Shown here piece by piece: positions 19,203 through 28,111 of a stretch of 64,000 nucleotides of DNA. The position numbers were made by a program, and so were the translations under genes. The stretch covers positions 100,479 through 164,478 of the forward strand of contig JASJCI010000005.1 of NCBI GenBank assembly GCA_030066085.1, given 5' to 3'. Source of the DNA: Gammaproteobacteria bacterium. Its GTDB lineage: Bacteria; Pseudomonadota; Gammaproteobacteria; GCA-001735895. A model generated the notes under the pieces. The model searched no databases. It was not told the DNA's origin and saw only the letters and a program-made list of their open reading frames with translations. The stretch's first letter is position 1. Every line of letters begins with the position of its first letter.

Positions 19203-19988
19203 ATGAACCAGGCCCTGTGGGTAGCAAAAACCGGCCTCGACGCGCAGCAGACGCGCCTGTCGGTGATATCGAACAACCTTGCCAACGTCTCGACCACCGG
19301 CTTCAAGCAGTCGCGCGCGGTATTCGAGGAACTGTTGTACCAGAACGTACGCCAGGTCGGCGCGCAAACCTCGGAAGACACGCGCCTGCCGTCGGGATTG
19401 ATGCTCGGCACCGGCACCCGCGTCGTCGCCACCGAGAAGATCCACAGCCAGGGCAACATAGAAACCACCGAAAAGCCGCTGGACGTGGCGATAGACGGCA
19501 AGGGTTTTTTCCCGGTGCTGCTGCCGGACGGCACCCAGGCCTACACCCGTGACGGCAGCTTCATGATTTCCGACCAGGGGCAAATTGTTACCGCCAGCGG
19601 CTATACCTTGCAGCCCGGTATCAGTCTCCCGGCCGACACCCAGTCGGTGACGATCGGCATCGACGGCATCGTCAGTGCCCAATTGCCGGGCCAGGCATCG
19701 CCGACCAACGTCGGCAGCATCCAGCTCGCCAACTTCGTCAACCCGACCGGCCTGCAGCCGATCGGTGAGAACCTCTACGTCGAGTCCGCCGCCAGCGGCA
19801 CCGCGCAGGAAGGCACGCCCGGCCAGACCGGTCTTGGCCGCCTGCGCCAGGGTGCGCTGGAGGGCTCCAACGTGAACATCGTCGAGGAAATGGTCAGCAT
19901 GATCGAGACGCAACGCGCCTACGAAATGAATTCCAAGCTGATTTCGACCGCCGACGGCATGCTGCAGTACCTCAACAACAACACCTAG
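19203..19988 (+). CDS. flgG: Flagellar distal rod protein FlgG
   Basis: This 261-residue protein forms the distal rod between the proximal rod and the hook. The N-terminal signature [18 protein letters not shown] followed by [15 protein letters not shown], and the C-terminal [20 protein letters not shown], define it as FlgG rather than FlgF. The ATG at 19203 with GGAG 9 nt upstream was chosen; an in-frame ATG at 19122 lies upstream of the sigma-54 promoter and cannot be used. No flgF precedes it, which is unusual. Export is through the flagellar type III apparatus, without a cleaved signal peptide. Confidence 0.96.
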   Translation: MNQALWVAKTGLDAQQTRLSVISNNLANVSTTGFKQSRAVFEELLYQNVRQVGAQTSEDTRLPSGLMLGTGTRVVATEKIHSQGNIETTEKPLDVAIDGKGFFPVLLPDGTQAYTRDGSFMISDQGQIVTASGYTLQPGISLPADTQSVTIGIDGIVSAQLPGQASPTNVGSIQLANFVNPTGLQPIGENLYVESAASGTAQEGTPGQTGLGRLRQGALEGSNVNIVEEMVSMIETQRAYEMNSKLISTADGMLQYLNNNT

Positions 19989-19996
19989 GTGGCGCG

Positions 19997-20686
19997 ATGA
20001 ACGGATTTAATAAGGCATTGATCCTGATCGCTTTTTTGCTGCTCGGCAGCGGTTGCTCGGCAACCCGGATCGTGGTGCAGCCGGATCCGCAGTATGCGCC
20101 GATCGAGCTCGATCCTGCCGCGTTCGAGCCATTGCCCAACGGCTCGATCTATCAGCCCGGGCGCACGGTGCAGCTGTTCGAGGACAACAAGGCGTACCGC
20201 GTCGGCGACGTCTTGAGCGTGACCCTGTCGGAGTCGACCAACGCCTCCAAGTCGGCGGCCACCAACACGGCCAAGGACGACGAGGTCGATGTCTCCGCCA
20301 GCGCGGTATTCGGCAGTACCGGGCCGACGGTCAATGGTAATGCCGTGCTGTCGAGCAACATTTCCGGCGAGCGCGAGTTCTCCGGCAGCGGCGACAGTCA
20401 GCAGAGCAACAGCCTGAGCGGCGAAATCGCGGTGACCGTCACCCACGTGCTGCCGAACGGCAACCTGCTGATTCGCGGGGAAAAGATCCTCGGGCTCAAC
20501 CAGGGCTCCGAATTTATTCGCCTGTCCGGGATCGTGCGTCCCGAGGACATCAGCACCGATAACGTCGTGCAGTCACGCAAGATCGCCAATTCGCGAATCT
20601 TTTACGGTGGTGGCGGCGTGATCGCCGAATCCAACACCAAGGGTTGGCTGACGCGCTTTTTCGACAGCCCGATATTCCCAATGTAG
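19997..20686 (+). CDS. flgH: Flagellar L-ring lipoprotein FlgH
   Basis: This 229-residue protein forms the outer-membrane L ring. A lipoprotein signal peptide ends in the lipobox LLGSGC, so Cys is the acylated residue. Family motifs include AYRVGDVLSVTLSEST and the C-terminal LSGIVRPEDISTDNVVQS. It follows flgG after 8 nt and precedes flgI, as in other flagellar operons. Confidence 0.97.
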   Translation: MNGFNKALILIAFLLLGSGCSATRIVVQPDPQYAPIELDPAAFEPLPNGSIYQPGRTVQLFEDNKAYRVGDVLSVTLSESTNASKSAATNTAKDDEVDVSASAVFGSTGPTVNGNAVLSSNISGEREFSGSGDSQQSNSLSGEIAVTVTHVLPNGNLLIRGEKILGLNQGSEFIRLSGIVRPEDISTDNVVQSRKIANSRIFYGGGGVIAESNTKGWLTRFFDSPIFPM

Positions 20687-20695
20687 GAGCTCGAA

Positions 20696-21799
20696 GTGAA
20701 ATTAGGAAAATATTTTATATTATTGATTTTAATCGGATTTTGCGGGAACGCATCGGCTGAGCGTATCAAGGACATCACGACGATCAAGGGTGTACGCGCG
20801 AACCAGCTGGTAGGTTACGGCCTGGTCGTCGGTCTCGACGGCACCGGCGACCAGACCTCGCAAACCCCGTTTACGGTGCAAAGCCTGAAGGCGATGCTGA
20901 CGCGTTACGGCATTACGCTGCCGGCCGGTGTCAATCCGCAGTTGAAGAACATAGCCGCGGTGTCGGTACATGCGGAACTGCCGCCGTTCGCCAAGATCGG
21001 GCAGACCATCGACATCACCGTGTCCTCGCTGGGCAACGCCAAGAGCCTGCGCGGCGGCAGCCTGCTGATGACGCCGCTGAAAGGCGCGGACGGCGAGATC
21101 TACGCGCTGGCCCAGGGTAACCTGATCGTTGGTGGTCTCGGCGTCGAAGGTGCCGACGGCTCGTCGATCTCGATCAACATACCGAGCGCCGGCCGGATCC
21201 CTAACGGTGCCAGCATCGAGCGCGAAATCGCCAACCCCTTTGCCGCCGGCGATACGATTACGCTGCACCTGATGCGCCCGGATTTCACCACCGCCAAGCG
21301 GCTGGCCGACACCGTCAACCAGGTCCTCGGGCCGAACAATGCCCGCGCCGAGGACAGCGTGACCGTTGCCATCAATGCGCCGCGGGATCCCTCGCAGCGA
21401 GTCGGCTTCATGTCGTTTATCGAGAACCTGGAGTTCCAGCCGGGCGATGCGCCGGCGCGCGTGATCGTCAACGCGCGCTCGGGTACCGTGGTCATCGGCA
21501 ATCACGTCAAGGTATACGCGGCGGCGGTATCGCACGGCAACATGACCGTGACCATAACCAACACGGTCAACGTGGATCAGCCCGGACCGTTCAGCAGGGG
21601 CGAAACCACCGAAAATGTCGAATCGGATATCGACGTCACCGAGGAAAGCAGCCGCATGTTTCGCTTTCCGCAGGGCGTAACCCTCAGCGAGATCGTGCGC
21701 GCGGTCAACCAGGTCGGCGCTTCGCCGGGTGACCTGGTGGCGATTCTCGAATCCCTCAAGCAGGTCGGCGCGCTGAGCGCGGAGCTGATCGTCATCTGA
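20696..21799 (+). CDS. flgI: Flagellar P-ring protein FlgI
   Basis: This 367-residue periplasmic P-ring protein has a Sec signal peptide ([16 protein letters not shown]) followed by the family opening [29 protein letters not shown] and the ending LSAELIVI are also typical. It begins with GTG preceded by AGGAGCT. The first 60 nt are markedly AT-rich compared with the surroundings (about 25 codons), as often seen in translation-initiation regions of signal peptides. Confidence 0.97.
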   Translation: MKLGKYFILLILIGFCGNASAERIKDITTIKGVRANQLVGYGLVVGLDGTGDQTSQTPFTVQSLKAMLTRYGITLPAGVNPQLKNIAAVSVHAELPPFAKIGQTIDITVSSLGNAKSLRGGSLLMTPLKGADGEIYALAQGNLIVGGLGVEGADGSSISINIPSAGRIPNGASIEREIANPFAAGDTITLHLMRPDFTTAKRLADTVNQVLGPNNARAEDSVTVAINAPRDPSQRVGFMSFIENLEFQPGDAPARVIVNARSGTVVIGNHVKVYAAAVSHGNMTVTITNTVNVDQPGPFSRGETTENVESDIDVTEESSRMFRFPQGVTLSEIVRAVNQVGASPGDLVAILESLKQVGALSAELIVI

Positions 21800-21810
21800 T
21801 TACCGTACCC

Positions 21811-22908
21811 ATGGCAATTACGGACCAGCCAGGCTTCTTTCTCGACTTTCAGCGCTTCGGCGAACTGAAGCTGCAGGCGCGTACCGATCGCGGTCATGCC
21901 GCGGTCGCCGTGGCGCAGCAGTTCGAGGGCCTGTTCCTGCAGCAGATGCTGGCGGCGATGCGCGCCGCCGCGACCGTTGACCAGGGCCAGCACAGCAGCA
22001 CGCTCGATTTTTATCGTGAAATGCACGACAAGCAGCTGGCACAAACCATTGCGGGGCAGGGTGGTCTCGGCGTCGCGCGCCTGATCGCGGCGCGGATGCC
22101 GGGCTCGACGGACAGCGCTGTAGCGCAAGCCGCGTCCATGGCAGCCCTGCCGGCGCGTGTCCCGGCCGGCGCGGCACCGCCGCTGCCGGTAGCCGCCGCG
22201 GTATCGGCGTCGTCACCCGCAACCGCTGGCGGTGTCGCCGTACCCGTTGGCGCCGCTGTTTCGAAGACGCTGGCGACGCCGCCTGCCGGCGTTGCCGCAG
22301 CCGCAGATGCCACTGTTTCGAAGACGCCGCCCGCCGGCGTCGTGTTACACCGCGTGCTGAACGACGACTTTGCCGAGGTTGCGCAAAACGCGGCGCTGAA
22401 CCAGCGCTGGCAGCAACCGGCCCGCTTCGTCGCCGACCTGCTGCCCGAGGCGCAAGATGCCGCGGCCCGGCTGGGTGTCAGCCCCGAACTGCTGATTGCG
22501 CAGGCCGCACTCGAAACCGGCTGGGGTAAACACGTCATGCAATTCGACGATGGCCGCAGCAGCTTCAACCTGTTCGGTATCAAGGCCGGGGCCGACTGGC
22601 AGGGCGGCAGCCTGCAACGCGCATCGCTCGAGTTCAGCGACGGTGCCCTGCACAGCCAGGTGTCGCGTTTCCGCGCCTATGCCTCGCCGGCGCACAGCCT
22701 GCGCGATTACGTCGACTTCATCCAGTCCAGCCCGCGCTACGGCGACGCGCTGCAAACTAGCGACGACAGCGGGTACATTCGCGCGATTCACGCCGCCGGT
22801 TATGCCACCGACCCCGACTATGCCGACAAGGTAATCGCGATTTTACGCGGCGATCTGCTGCGCACGTCACTGGCGCAGACCGCGCCGGGAGATAAGAACA
22901 ATGCCTGA
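21811..22908 (+). CDS. flgJ: Flagellar rod-assembly protein / peptidoglycan hydrolase FlgJ
   Basis: This 365-residue bifunctional protein has an N-terminal rod-capping domain (AVAVAQQFEGLFLQQMLAAM, STLDFYREMHDKQLAQ). A long Ala/Pro/Val linker follows (roughly residues 105-185) in which the phrase VSKT occurs twice at the DNA level as CTGTTTCGAAGACG. The C-terminal glucosaminidase domain has the catalytic-Glu motif AQAALETGWGKHVM. It cuts peptidoglycan so that the rod can pass. The gene overlaps flgK by 8 nt. Confidence 0.96.
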   Translation: MAITDQPGFFLDFQRFGELKLQARTDRGHAAVAVAQQFEGLFLQQMLAAMRAAATVDQGQHSSTLDFYREMHDKQLAQTIAGQGGLGVARLIAARMPGSTDSAVAQAASMAALPARVPAGAAPPLPVAAAVSASSPATAGGVAVPVGAAVSKTLATPPAGVAAAADATVSKTPPAGVVLHRVLNDDFAEVAQNAALNQRWQQPARFVADLLPEAQDAAARLGVSPELLIAQAALETGWGKHVMQFDDGRSSFNLFGIKAGADWQGGSLQRASLEFSDGALHSQVSRFRAYASPAHSLRDYVDFIQSSPRYGDALQTSDDSGYIRAIHAAGYATDPDYADKVIAILRGDLLRTSLAQTAPGDKNNA

Positions 22909-24823
22909 TCTTTTGAACACCGCCGTCAGCGGCCTGCTGAGTTACCAGCGTGCGCTGAGCACGACCAGCCACAATATCGCCAATGTGAACACCCCCGGCT
23001 ACAGCCGGCAGACGGTGGAGTTCGATACCAATACGCCGTCGTTTTTCGGTGGCAACTACTATGGTAACGGCGTGCGCGTCGATGCCGTGCAGCGCGCCTA
23101 TGACCAGTTCCTGACGCGTGAAGTGCGCGATACGACCTCGGCCCAGGCGCGTGCCGGCATGCTCGCCGACCTGGCCGGCTATATCGACGACGTGCTGGCC
23201 GATCCGAACGGCGGTATCTCGCCGATGCTGCAGGATTTTTTCGCCTCGGTACAGGATCTGGCCGACGATCCCGGTTCGAGCTCGGTACGTTACGCGCTGC
23301 TGGGTAGCGCGGAAACCCTGGTCGGGCGTTTCCAGAGCATCGACAGCCGTTTCGAGGAACTGTCGCAAAATACCGGTGATGCGATAGCCAGCACGGTCGA
23401 GGAAATCAATTCGCTGGTGTTACGCATCCGTGATGTCAACATTGCACTCAACGATATTGCCGCGTCGGCATCGACCTCGCAGCAGTCGGCCGATCTGCTC
23501 GACCAGCGCGACGCGCTGCTCGACGAGCTCGCGCAAAAGGTCGATATCACCGTGGTCGACGAAGGCGAAAGCAACCTGTCGATTTTCATCGGCAACGGCC
23601 AGGCCATGCTGACCGGCGTCGAGGCCTTCAGCCTGCGCGCGCAGGCCGACGTTGCCGATCCGGCCAACGATGTCATCGCCTACAACGGCCTGGTCACGGT
23701 CTACGACATCAGTAGCAACCTGACCGGCGGTGAACTCGGCGGCCTGCTCGAATTCCGCGACCAGGTACTGAATCCCGCGCGCAACGCGCTCGGGCGCAGC
23801 GCGCTTGGCCTGGCCGAGGCATTCAACGCGCAGATGCGCGACGGCATGGACCTGAACAACAATCTCGGCCAGGACTTTTTCAGCTACGCCGGACCGCGGT
23901 CGATCCCCTACGCGAGCAATACCGGCACGGCGACGGTTTCGACCGTGGTCAGCGACATCGCCGGGCTGACCACGGATGACTACCGGCTGTCGTTCGACGG
24001 CGCCAACTGGACCCTGACCTCGGACAGCGGCAGCAGTACGACCGTGGCCAACGGTGCGCCCGCGACCCTTACTTTCGAAGGCCTCACGCTGACGATCAAC
24101 GGTGCCGGTGCCGCGGTGGGCGACAGTTTCACGATCAAGCCGACGCTCGCGGGTGCGCAGAGCCTGCAGGTTATCACCAGCGATCCGGCTGAAATCGCGG
24201 CCGCGCGGCCGATTCGGACCAGCGCGTCGCTGTCCAACCTGGGTAATGCCGCGATCAGCGGCGGCACGATCGTCGACGTCACCGATCCGAACCTGCTCGA
24301 CCCGGCAAGCCTGACATTCGATTCGCCGCCGACGACGCTGCGCGCGGATGTCGATGTCGTGGCAGGCGGCGTGCCCTACGTCGCCGGCGCGGCCATTCCG
24401 TATACCGACGGCATGCTGATCGATGGCAATGGCTGGCAGGTCAGTCTCGAAGGGGCGCCGCAGGCGGGCGATCTGTTCAGCATCGAGGCCAACCTCGGCG
24501 GTGCGGGCGACAACCGCAATGCGCTCGAACTGGTTGGCGTACAGCAGCTCGGCCTGTTCGATGGCGGGGTTGCCAGCCTGCAGCAAGATTACGCGACGCT
24601 GGTCGGTTTCGTCGGCGCCAAGGCGCTCGGCGCGAACCTGGAAAGCGATGCCCAGCAGGCCCTGCTGTCGCAGGCCACGGATCGCAAGTTGGCTAAAGTT
24701 TCGGTCAACCTGGACGAAGAAGCGGCTGACCTGGTGCGTTTCCAGCAGGCCTACGAGGCCAATGCGCGGCTCGTGACCACGGCGCAAACCCTGTTCGAAA
24801 CGCTGCTCGACAGCGTAAGGTAA
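22901..24823 (+). CDS. flgK: Flagellar hook-associated protein 1, FlgK
   Basis: This 640-residue first hook-filament junction protein has the N-terminal rod/hook signature LLSYQRALSTTSHNIANVNT and the C-terminal EEAADLVRFQQAYEANARLV. Between them is a variable region that includes repeated DLFSIEAN/GDSFTIKP-type beta segments. The start codon overlaps the flgJ stop. It forms the zone between hook and FlgL and is exported by the flagellar type III system. Confidence 0.96.
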   Translation: MPDLLNTAVSGLLSYQRALSTTSHNIANVNTPGYSRQTVEFDTNTPSFFGGNYYGNGVRVDAVQRAYDQFLTREVRDTTSAQARAGMLADLAGYIDDVLADPNGGISPMLQDFFASVQDLADDPGSSSVRYALLGSAETLVGRFQSIDSRFEELSQNTGDAIASTVEEINSLVLRIRDVNIALNDIAASASTSQQSADLLDQRDALLDELAQKVDITVVDEGESNLSIFIGNGQAMLTGVEAFSLRAQADVADPANDVIAYNGLVTVYDISSNLTGGELGGLLEFRDQVLNPARNALGRSALGLAEAFNAQMRDGMDLNNNLGQDFFSYAGPRSIPYASNTGTATVSTVVSDIAGLTTDDYRLSFDGANWTLTSDSGSSTTVANGAPATLTFEGLTLTINGAGAAVGDSFTIKPTLAGAQSLQVITSDPAEIAAARPIRTSASLSNLGNAAISGGTIVDVTDPNLLDPASLTFDSPPTTLRADVDVVAGGVPYVAGAAIPYTDGMLIDGNGWQVSLEGAPQAGDLFSIEANLGGAGDNRNALELVGVQQLGLFDGGVASLQQDYATLVGFVGAKALGANLESDAQQALLSQATDRKLAKVSVNLDEEAADLVRFQQAYEANARLVTTAQTLFETLLDSVR

Positions 24824-24825
24824 AC

Positions 24826-26025
24826 ATGCGAATTTCGACCCGGCAAATCTATACCCAGGGCGTCGAGGCCTTTCAGCAGCAACAGCAAAAGCTGGCCGAG
24901 CTGCAGCGCCAGATTTCGACCGGTACGCGCCTGCAAAAGCCGTCCGACGATCCCGCCGCCGCGTCGCGCATTCTCGAGCTCGAGCAAAAGGTCTCGATCA
25001 ACCTGCAGTACCAGGACAATATCAATATTGCCGAACAGCGCCTGCTGCAGCAGGATGCGGTGATGGCGGACTATGCCGAGCTGCTGAACCGGGTGCGTGA
25101 ACTGGCCATCCAGGCCAACAACGCACCGGTGGATGCCGTGTCGCGCGGGGCGATTGCCGCCGAGATCGACGAGCGCCTGAGCCAGCTCTATTCGCTCGCC
25201 AACACGCGTGACGCCAACGGCGACTACCTGTTCGCCGGGTTCCAGAACACGGCACAGCCGTTCGTCGCCACCAGCACCGGAGCGCGCGATCACGTGCAGT
25301 TCAACGGCGACGATGGCGTTCGTTTCATGCCGATCGGCGAGAGTAGACAGCTGGCCACCGATATTCCGGGACAGGACATATTTCTCGAGATCCCTTCCTC
25401 GGTAGCGCTGCGTGAATCCGCCGCGGCGGGCAACACCGGCAGCGGAACACTGGCGCCGGCCAGGGTTCTGGATGCGGGTGCCTACGTACCGGGTGATTAC
25501 GAAATCCGTTTTACCGCGCCGGGTGTCTACGATGTCTTCGACGTGGCCGGCGGTGTCAACATCGTCACCGGCGCAACCTACAGCCCGGGACAGGGTATCG
25601 ATTTCCAGGGCGTACGGACCTCGATCACGGGTGCACCGGCGGCGGGCGACGTGTTTACCGTCGGCACCGGCCGTTTCCAGGACGTGTTTCAGACCGTGTC
25701 GGATCTTGCCGAAACCCTGCGCGGCGCGCCATCCGACGCTGCCCGGGTGGCCGGTATCGGCCAGTCGCTGGCCGATCTCGATGCCGCGCTGGAAGTATCG
25801 CTGAACACGCGCACGATCATCGGCGGGCGGCTCAACGCGCTCGACGGCCAGCGCGAACAGAACGATGCCCAGCTGCTGGTCACACGCTCGACGCTGAGCA
25901 CTTTACGTGACACCGACCTGGCCGAGGCCATCAGCCAGCTGACGCTCGAGCAAACCACGCTCGATGCCGCGCAGGCCGTGTTCGCGCGTATCACCAGCTC
26001 CTCGCTGTTCAACTTTCTCAAGTAG
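24826..26025 (+). CDS. flgL: Flagellar hook-associated protein 3, FlgL
   Basis: This 399-residue flagellin-like junction protein starts RISTRQIYTQGVEAFQQQQQ and contains GTRLQKPSDDPAAASRILEL, the typical FlgL N-terminal coiled coil. It ends with the flagellin-type helix DLAEAISQLTLEQTTLDAAQ and FLK. It lies 2 nt after flgK. Its neighbour fliC has its own sigma-28 promoter, so flgL is probably the last gene of the sigma-54 operon. Confidence 0.96.
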   Translation: MRISTRQIYTQGVEAFQQQQQKLAELQRQISTGTRLQKPSDDPAAASRILELEQKVSINLQYQDNINIAEQRLLQQDAVMADYAELLNRVRELAIQANNAPVDAVSRGAIAAEIDERLSQLYSLANTRDANGDYLFAGFQNTAQPFVATSTGARDHVQFNGDDGVRFMPIGESRQLATDIPGQDIFLEIPSSVALRESAAAGNTGSGTLAPARVLDAGAYVPGDYEIRFTAPGVYDVFDVAGGVNIVTGATYSPGQGIDFQGVRTSITGAPAAGDVFTVGTGRFQDVFQTVSDLAETLRGAPSDAARVAGIGQSLADLDAALEVSLNTRTIIGGRLNALDGQREQNDAQLLVTRSTLSTLRDTDLAEAISQLTLEQTTLDAAQAVFARITSSSLFNFLK

Positions 26026-26063
26026 GCGGCCCGGGTAGCCCGGGATGTCGCTAAACATTTTCT

Positions 26064-26090
26064 TAAAGTTTTTTCCGCCACGGCCGCTAT
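26064..26090 (+). promoter_or_regulatory. Sigma-28 (FliA) promoter of fliC
   Basis: TAAAGTTT (26064-26071), an 11-nt spacer and GCCGCTAT (26083-26090) match the sigma-28 consensus TAAAGTTT-N11-GCCGATAA at 14 of 16 positions. It is about 88 bp before the flagellin start. Confidence 0.9.
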
Positions 26091-26178
26091 AGCCCTTGAA
26101 CGGGCAGTTCCAGCCATCGAGCCGGATGCCCGAGAAACGAATCCGGCGCCTGTTGAGCCGTGTATTTAGGAGAGAACA

Positions 26179-27534
26179 ATGCCTCAAATTATCAACACCA
26201 ACATAGCGTCGTTAACGGCGCAGAGAAACCTGAACAGTTCTCAGAGTAGTCTCGCCACGTCTCTGCAGCGCCTGTCGAGCGGTCTCCGCATCAACAGCGC
26301 GAAGGATGACGCCGCGGGCCTGGCGATCTCTGAGCGGTTCACTACCCAGATCCGCGGCCTGAACCAGGCAATCCGTAACGCCAACGACGGCGTTTCCTTT
26401 GCCCAGACCGCCGAGGGTGCGCTGAGTACCGCGAGTGACGCGCTGCAGCGTATTCGTGAACTGGCCGTTCAGTCGATCAACGATACCAACTCGTCTTCAG
26501 ACCGCCAGGCGCTGAACAACGAGGTGAGCCAGCTGATCGCCGAAGTCAACCGGATCTCGAACTCTACCCAGTTCAACGGTCAGAATATCCTCGACGGTAC
26601 CCTGTCGACCCTGACTTTCCAGGTTGGCGCCAACCAGAACCAGACGATTCAGGTCGACGGCGTCGACTCGCGGGCTTCCCAGCTCGGTGGCCGTGTCGCA
26701 GTCTCCGGTTCGTTCACCGCGACTGCTATCGCCGCGGCGACCGACCTGGTGGTCAACGGCGTTACCGCCACGACCAGCACCGCAACCACCACCGACGACA
26801 TCGTCGCCGCGGTCAACGCGGTTTCGGCCAGCAGCGGTGTCCAGGCGTTGAAAAACACCACGGTGAACACCGATGACCTGACCTATGCTGCAGCTACTGC
26901 CAACTTTACGATCAACAGTATCACGATTGCCGGTGCCGCCGCCGATACGCGCGACCAGATGGTCGCGAAGATCAACGCGGTATCGACCCAGTCCGGTGTT
27001 ACTGCCAGTGCCGGTACCGCCGGTACCGATATCGTGCTGTCGAATAGCGACGGTTCCGACATCGTGGTTGCGGGCGCGGGTGCGGCTATCGTCGGTGGAG
27101 CGCAGACCTACTCGGCGGGTGTTACTTTCGCCGGTGCGGTTAGCGAGGGCGCCTTCACGATTTCGGGAACCCTGGCGGACGTGGCTGGTGACAGCCCCAC
27201 GGCTCTGACGCAGAACGACCGCACCCTGAACGCGGTTGACGTGCTGACCGGCAGCAACGCCAACGACGCGCTGCTGACGCTCGACTTCGCGCTGCAGCAA
27301 ATCAGCGGCCTGCGTGCCGAGCTGGGTGCGGTTCAGACTCGCTTCGAATCGACGATCGCGAACCTGAGCGTGACCACCGAGAACCAGTCGGCCGCGCGTT
27401 CACGGATCCGTGACGCGGATTTCGCGGCCGAAACCGCCGCGTTGACGCGCAACCAGATCCTGCAGCAGGCCGGCATCGCGATTCTGTCGCAGGCCAACGC
27501 CCAGCCGCAGAACGTACTGGCGCTTCTTCAGTAA
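26179..27534 (+). CDS. fliC: Flagellin
   Basis: This 451-residue filament subunit has the highly conserved D0/D1 ends. At the N-terminus are TNIASLTAQRNLNSSQSSLA and RLSSGLRINSAKDDAAGLAI; at the C-terminus are RIRDADFAAETAALTRNQIL and QANAQPQNVLALLQ. The central domain (about residues 165-355) is Ala/Thr/Val-rich and variable. A GGAG Shine-Dalgarno sequence precedes the ATG. It has its own sigma-28 promoter and a strong hairpin after the stop. Only one flagellin gene lies in the window. Confidence 0.98.
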   Translation: MPQIINTNIASLTAQRNLNSSQSSLATSLQRLSSGLRINSAKDDAAGLAISERFTTQIRGLNQAIRNANDGVSFAQTAEGALSTASDALQRIRELAVQSINDTNSSSDRQALNNEVSQLIAEVNRISNSTQFNGQNILDGTLSTLTFQVGANQNQTIQVDGVDSRASQLGGRVAVSGSFTATAIAAATDLVVNGVTATTSTATTTDDIVAAVNAVSASSGVQALKNTTVNTDDLTYAAATANFTINSITIAGAAADTRDQMVAKINAVSTQSGVTASAGTAGTDIVLSNSDGSDIVVAGAGAAIVGGAQTYSAGVTFAGAVSEGAFTISGTLADVAGDSPTALTQNDRTLNAVDVLTGSNANDALLTLDFALQQISGLRAELGAVQTRFESTIANLSVTTENQSAARSRIRDADFAAETAALTRNQILQQAGIAILSQANAQPQNVLALLQ

Positions 27535-27547
27535 GCGGTAGGTAAAG

Positions 27548-27576
27548 AGAGACTGGCACCGCGGGTGCCAGTCTCT
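27548..27576 (+). terminator. Strong hairpin after fliC (terminator or mRNA 3' stabiliser)
   Basis: A perfect 13-bp stem (AGAGACTGGCACC and its complement) closes a GCG loop 13 nt after the fliC stop. No T-run follows, so it may attenuate read-through or protect the 3' end rather than terminate fully. The palindrome also contains a GG-N10-GC sigma-54-like pair. Confidence 0.6.
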
Positions 27577-27596
27577 TCGCGAAGCGGAGAAACAAC

Positions 27597-28007
27597 ATGG
27601 CTAACGGGATCTCAAACGTGGAATCGCTCCGGACCCTGGCCTTTGTCAAGAACACGGGCCAGGTTGCCAGGGGCAGCCAGGCCGCCGCGCCCGCAAGGGG
27701 CGGTGAATCCTTGCCGCGGGAAGGCAAGGTTCCGCCGCAAAAGGTGGCCAATCCGGCCGATCTGGGCCAGGCGGTTAGCCGCATGAACAGCGTTATTCAA
27801 AACGTTCAGCGGGACCTGTCCTTCAACCTGGACGAGGACAGCGGTCGCACCGTGATCAGCGTCGTCGATTCGAAAAGCGGCAAGCTGATTCGCCAGATAC
27901 CATCGGAAGAAGTGCTGGCGATCGTGCGGCACCTGAAGGACATGGAGGAAAATGCGGCCGGCCAGGGCGAGATGGCGCAGGGAATGATCTTTTCAGACGT
28001 GACCTGA
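27597..28007 (+). CDS. flaG: FlaG family protein
   Basis: This 136-residue protein has a poorly conserved N-terminal half and the characteristic FlaG C-terminal domain: LSFNLDEDSGRTVISVVDSK, GKLIRQIPSEEVLAIV. FlaG proteins influence filament length in Pseudomonas, Vibrio and Campylobacter relatives. It sits between fliC and fliD as is usual. GCGGAGA upstream provides the ribosome-binding site. Confidence 0.92.
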   Translation: MANGISNVESLRTLAFVKNTGQVARGSQAAAPARGGESLPREGKVPPQKVANPADLGQAVSRMNSVIQNVQRDLSFNLDEDSGRTVISVVDSKSGKLIRQIPSEEVLAIVRHLKDMEENAAGQGEMAQGMIFSDVT

Positions 28008-28046
28008 TGTTATCTGGCCTGTTTTTTGCTCGTATTCAAGAGCAGG

Positions 28047-28083
28047 GCGAAAAGGGGGATGGCACTGCCATCCCCCTTTTCGC
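28047..28083. terminator. Perfect 18-bp stem-loop after flaG, likely terminator
   Basis: The arms GCGAAAAGGGGGATGGCA (28047-28064) and its exact complement (28066-28083) are separated by one C. The A-run on the left and T-run on the right of the stem suit termination in either direction. It lies 39 nt after the flaG stop and just before the fliD Shine-Dalgarno sequence. Confidence 0.75.
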
Positions 28084-28111
28084 TTCGATTAAGCGGAAGT
28101 AGGAAGGATTG

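Noticed and set aside
26030..26044. CCCGGG-TAG-CCCGGG inverted repeat after flgL as a terminator
   Set aside because: Only 6 bp per arm, no T-run follows, and short GC palindromes are common in this DNA.
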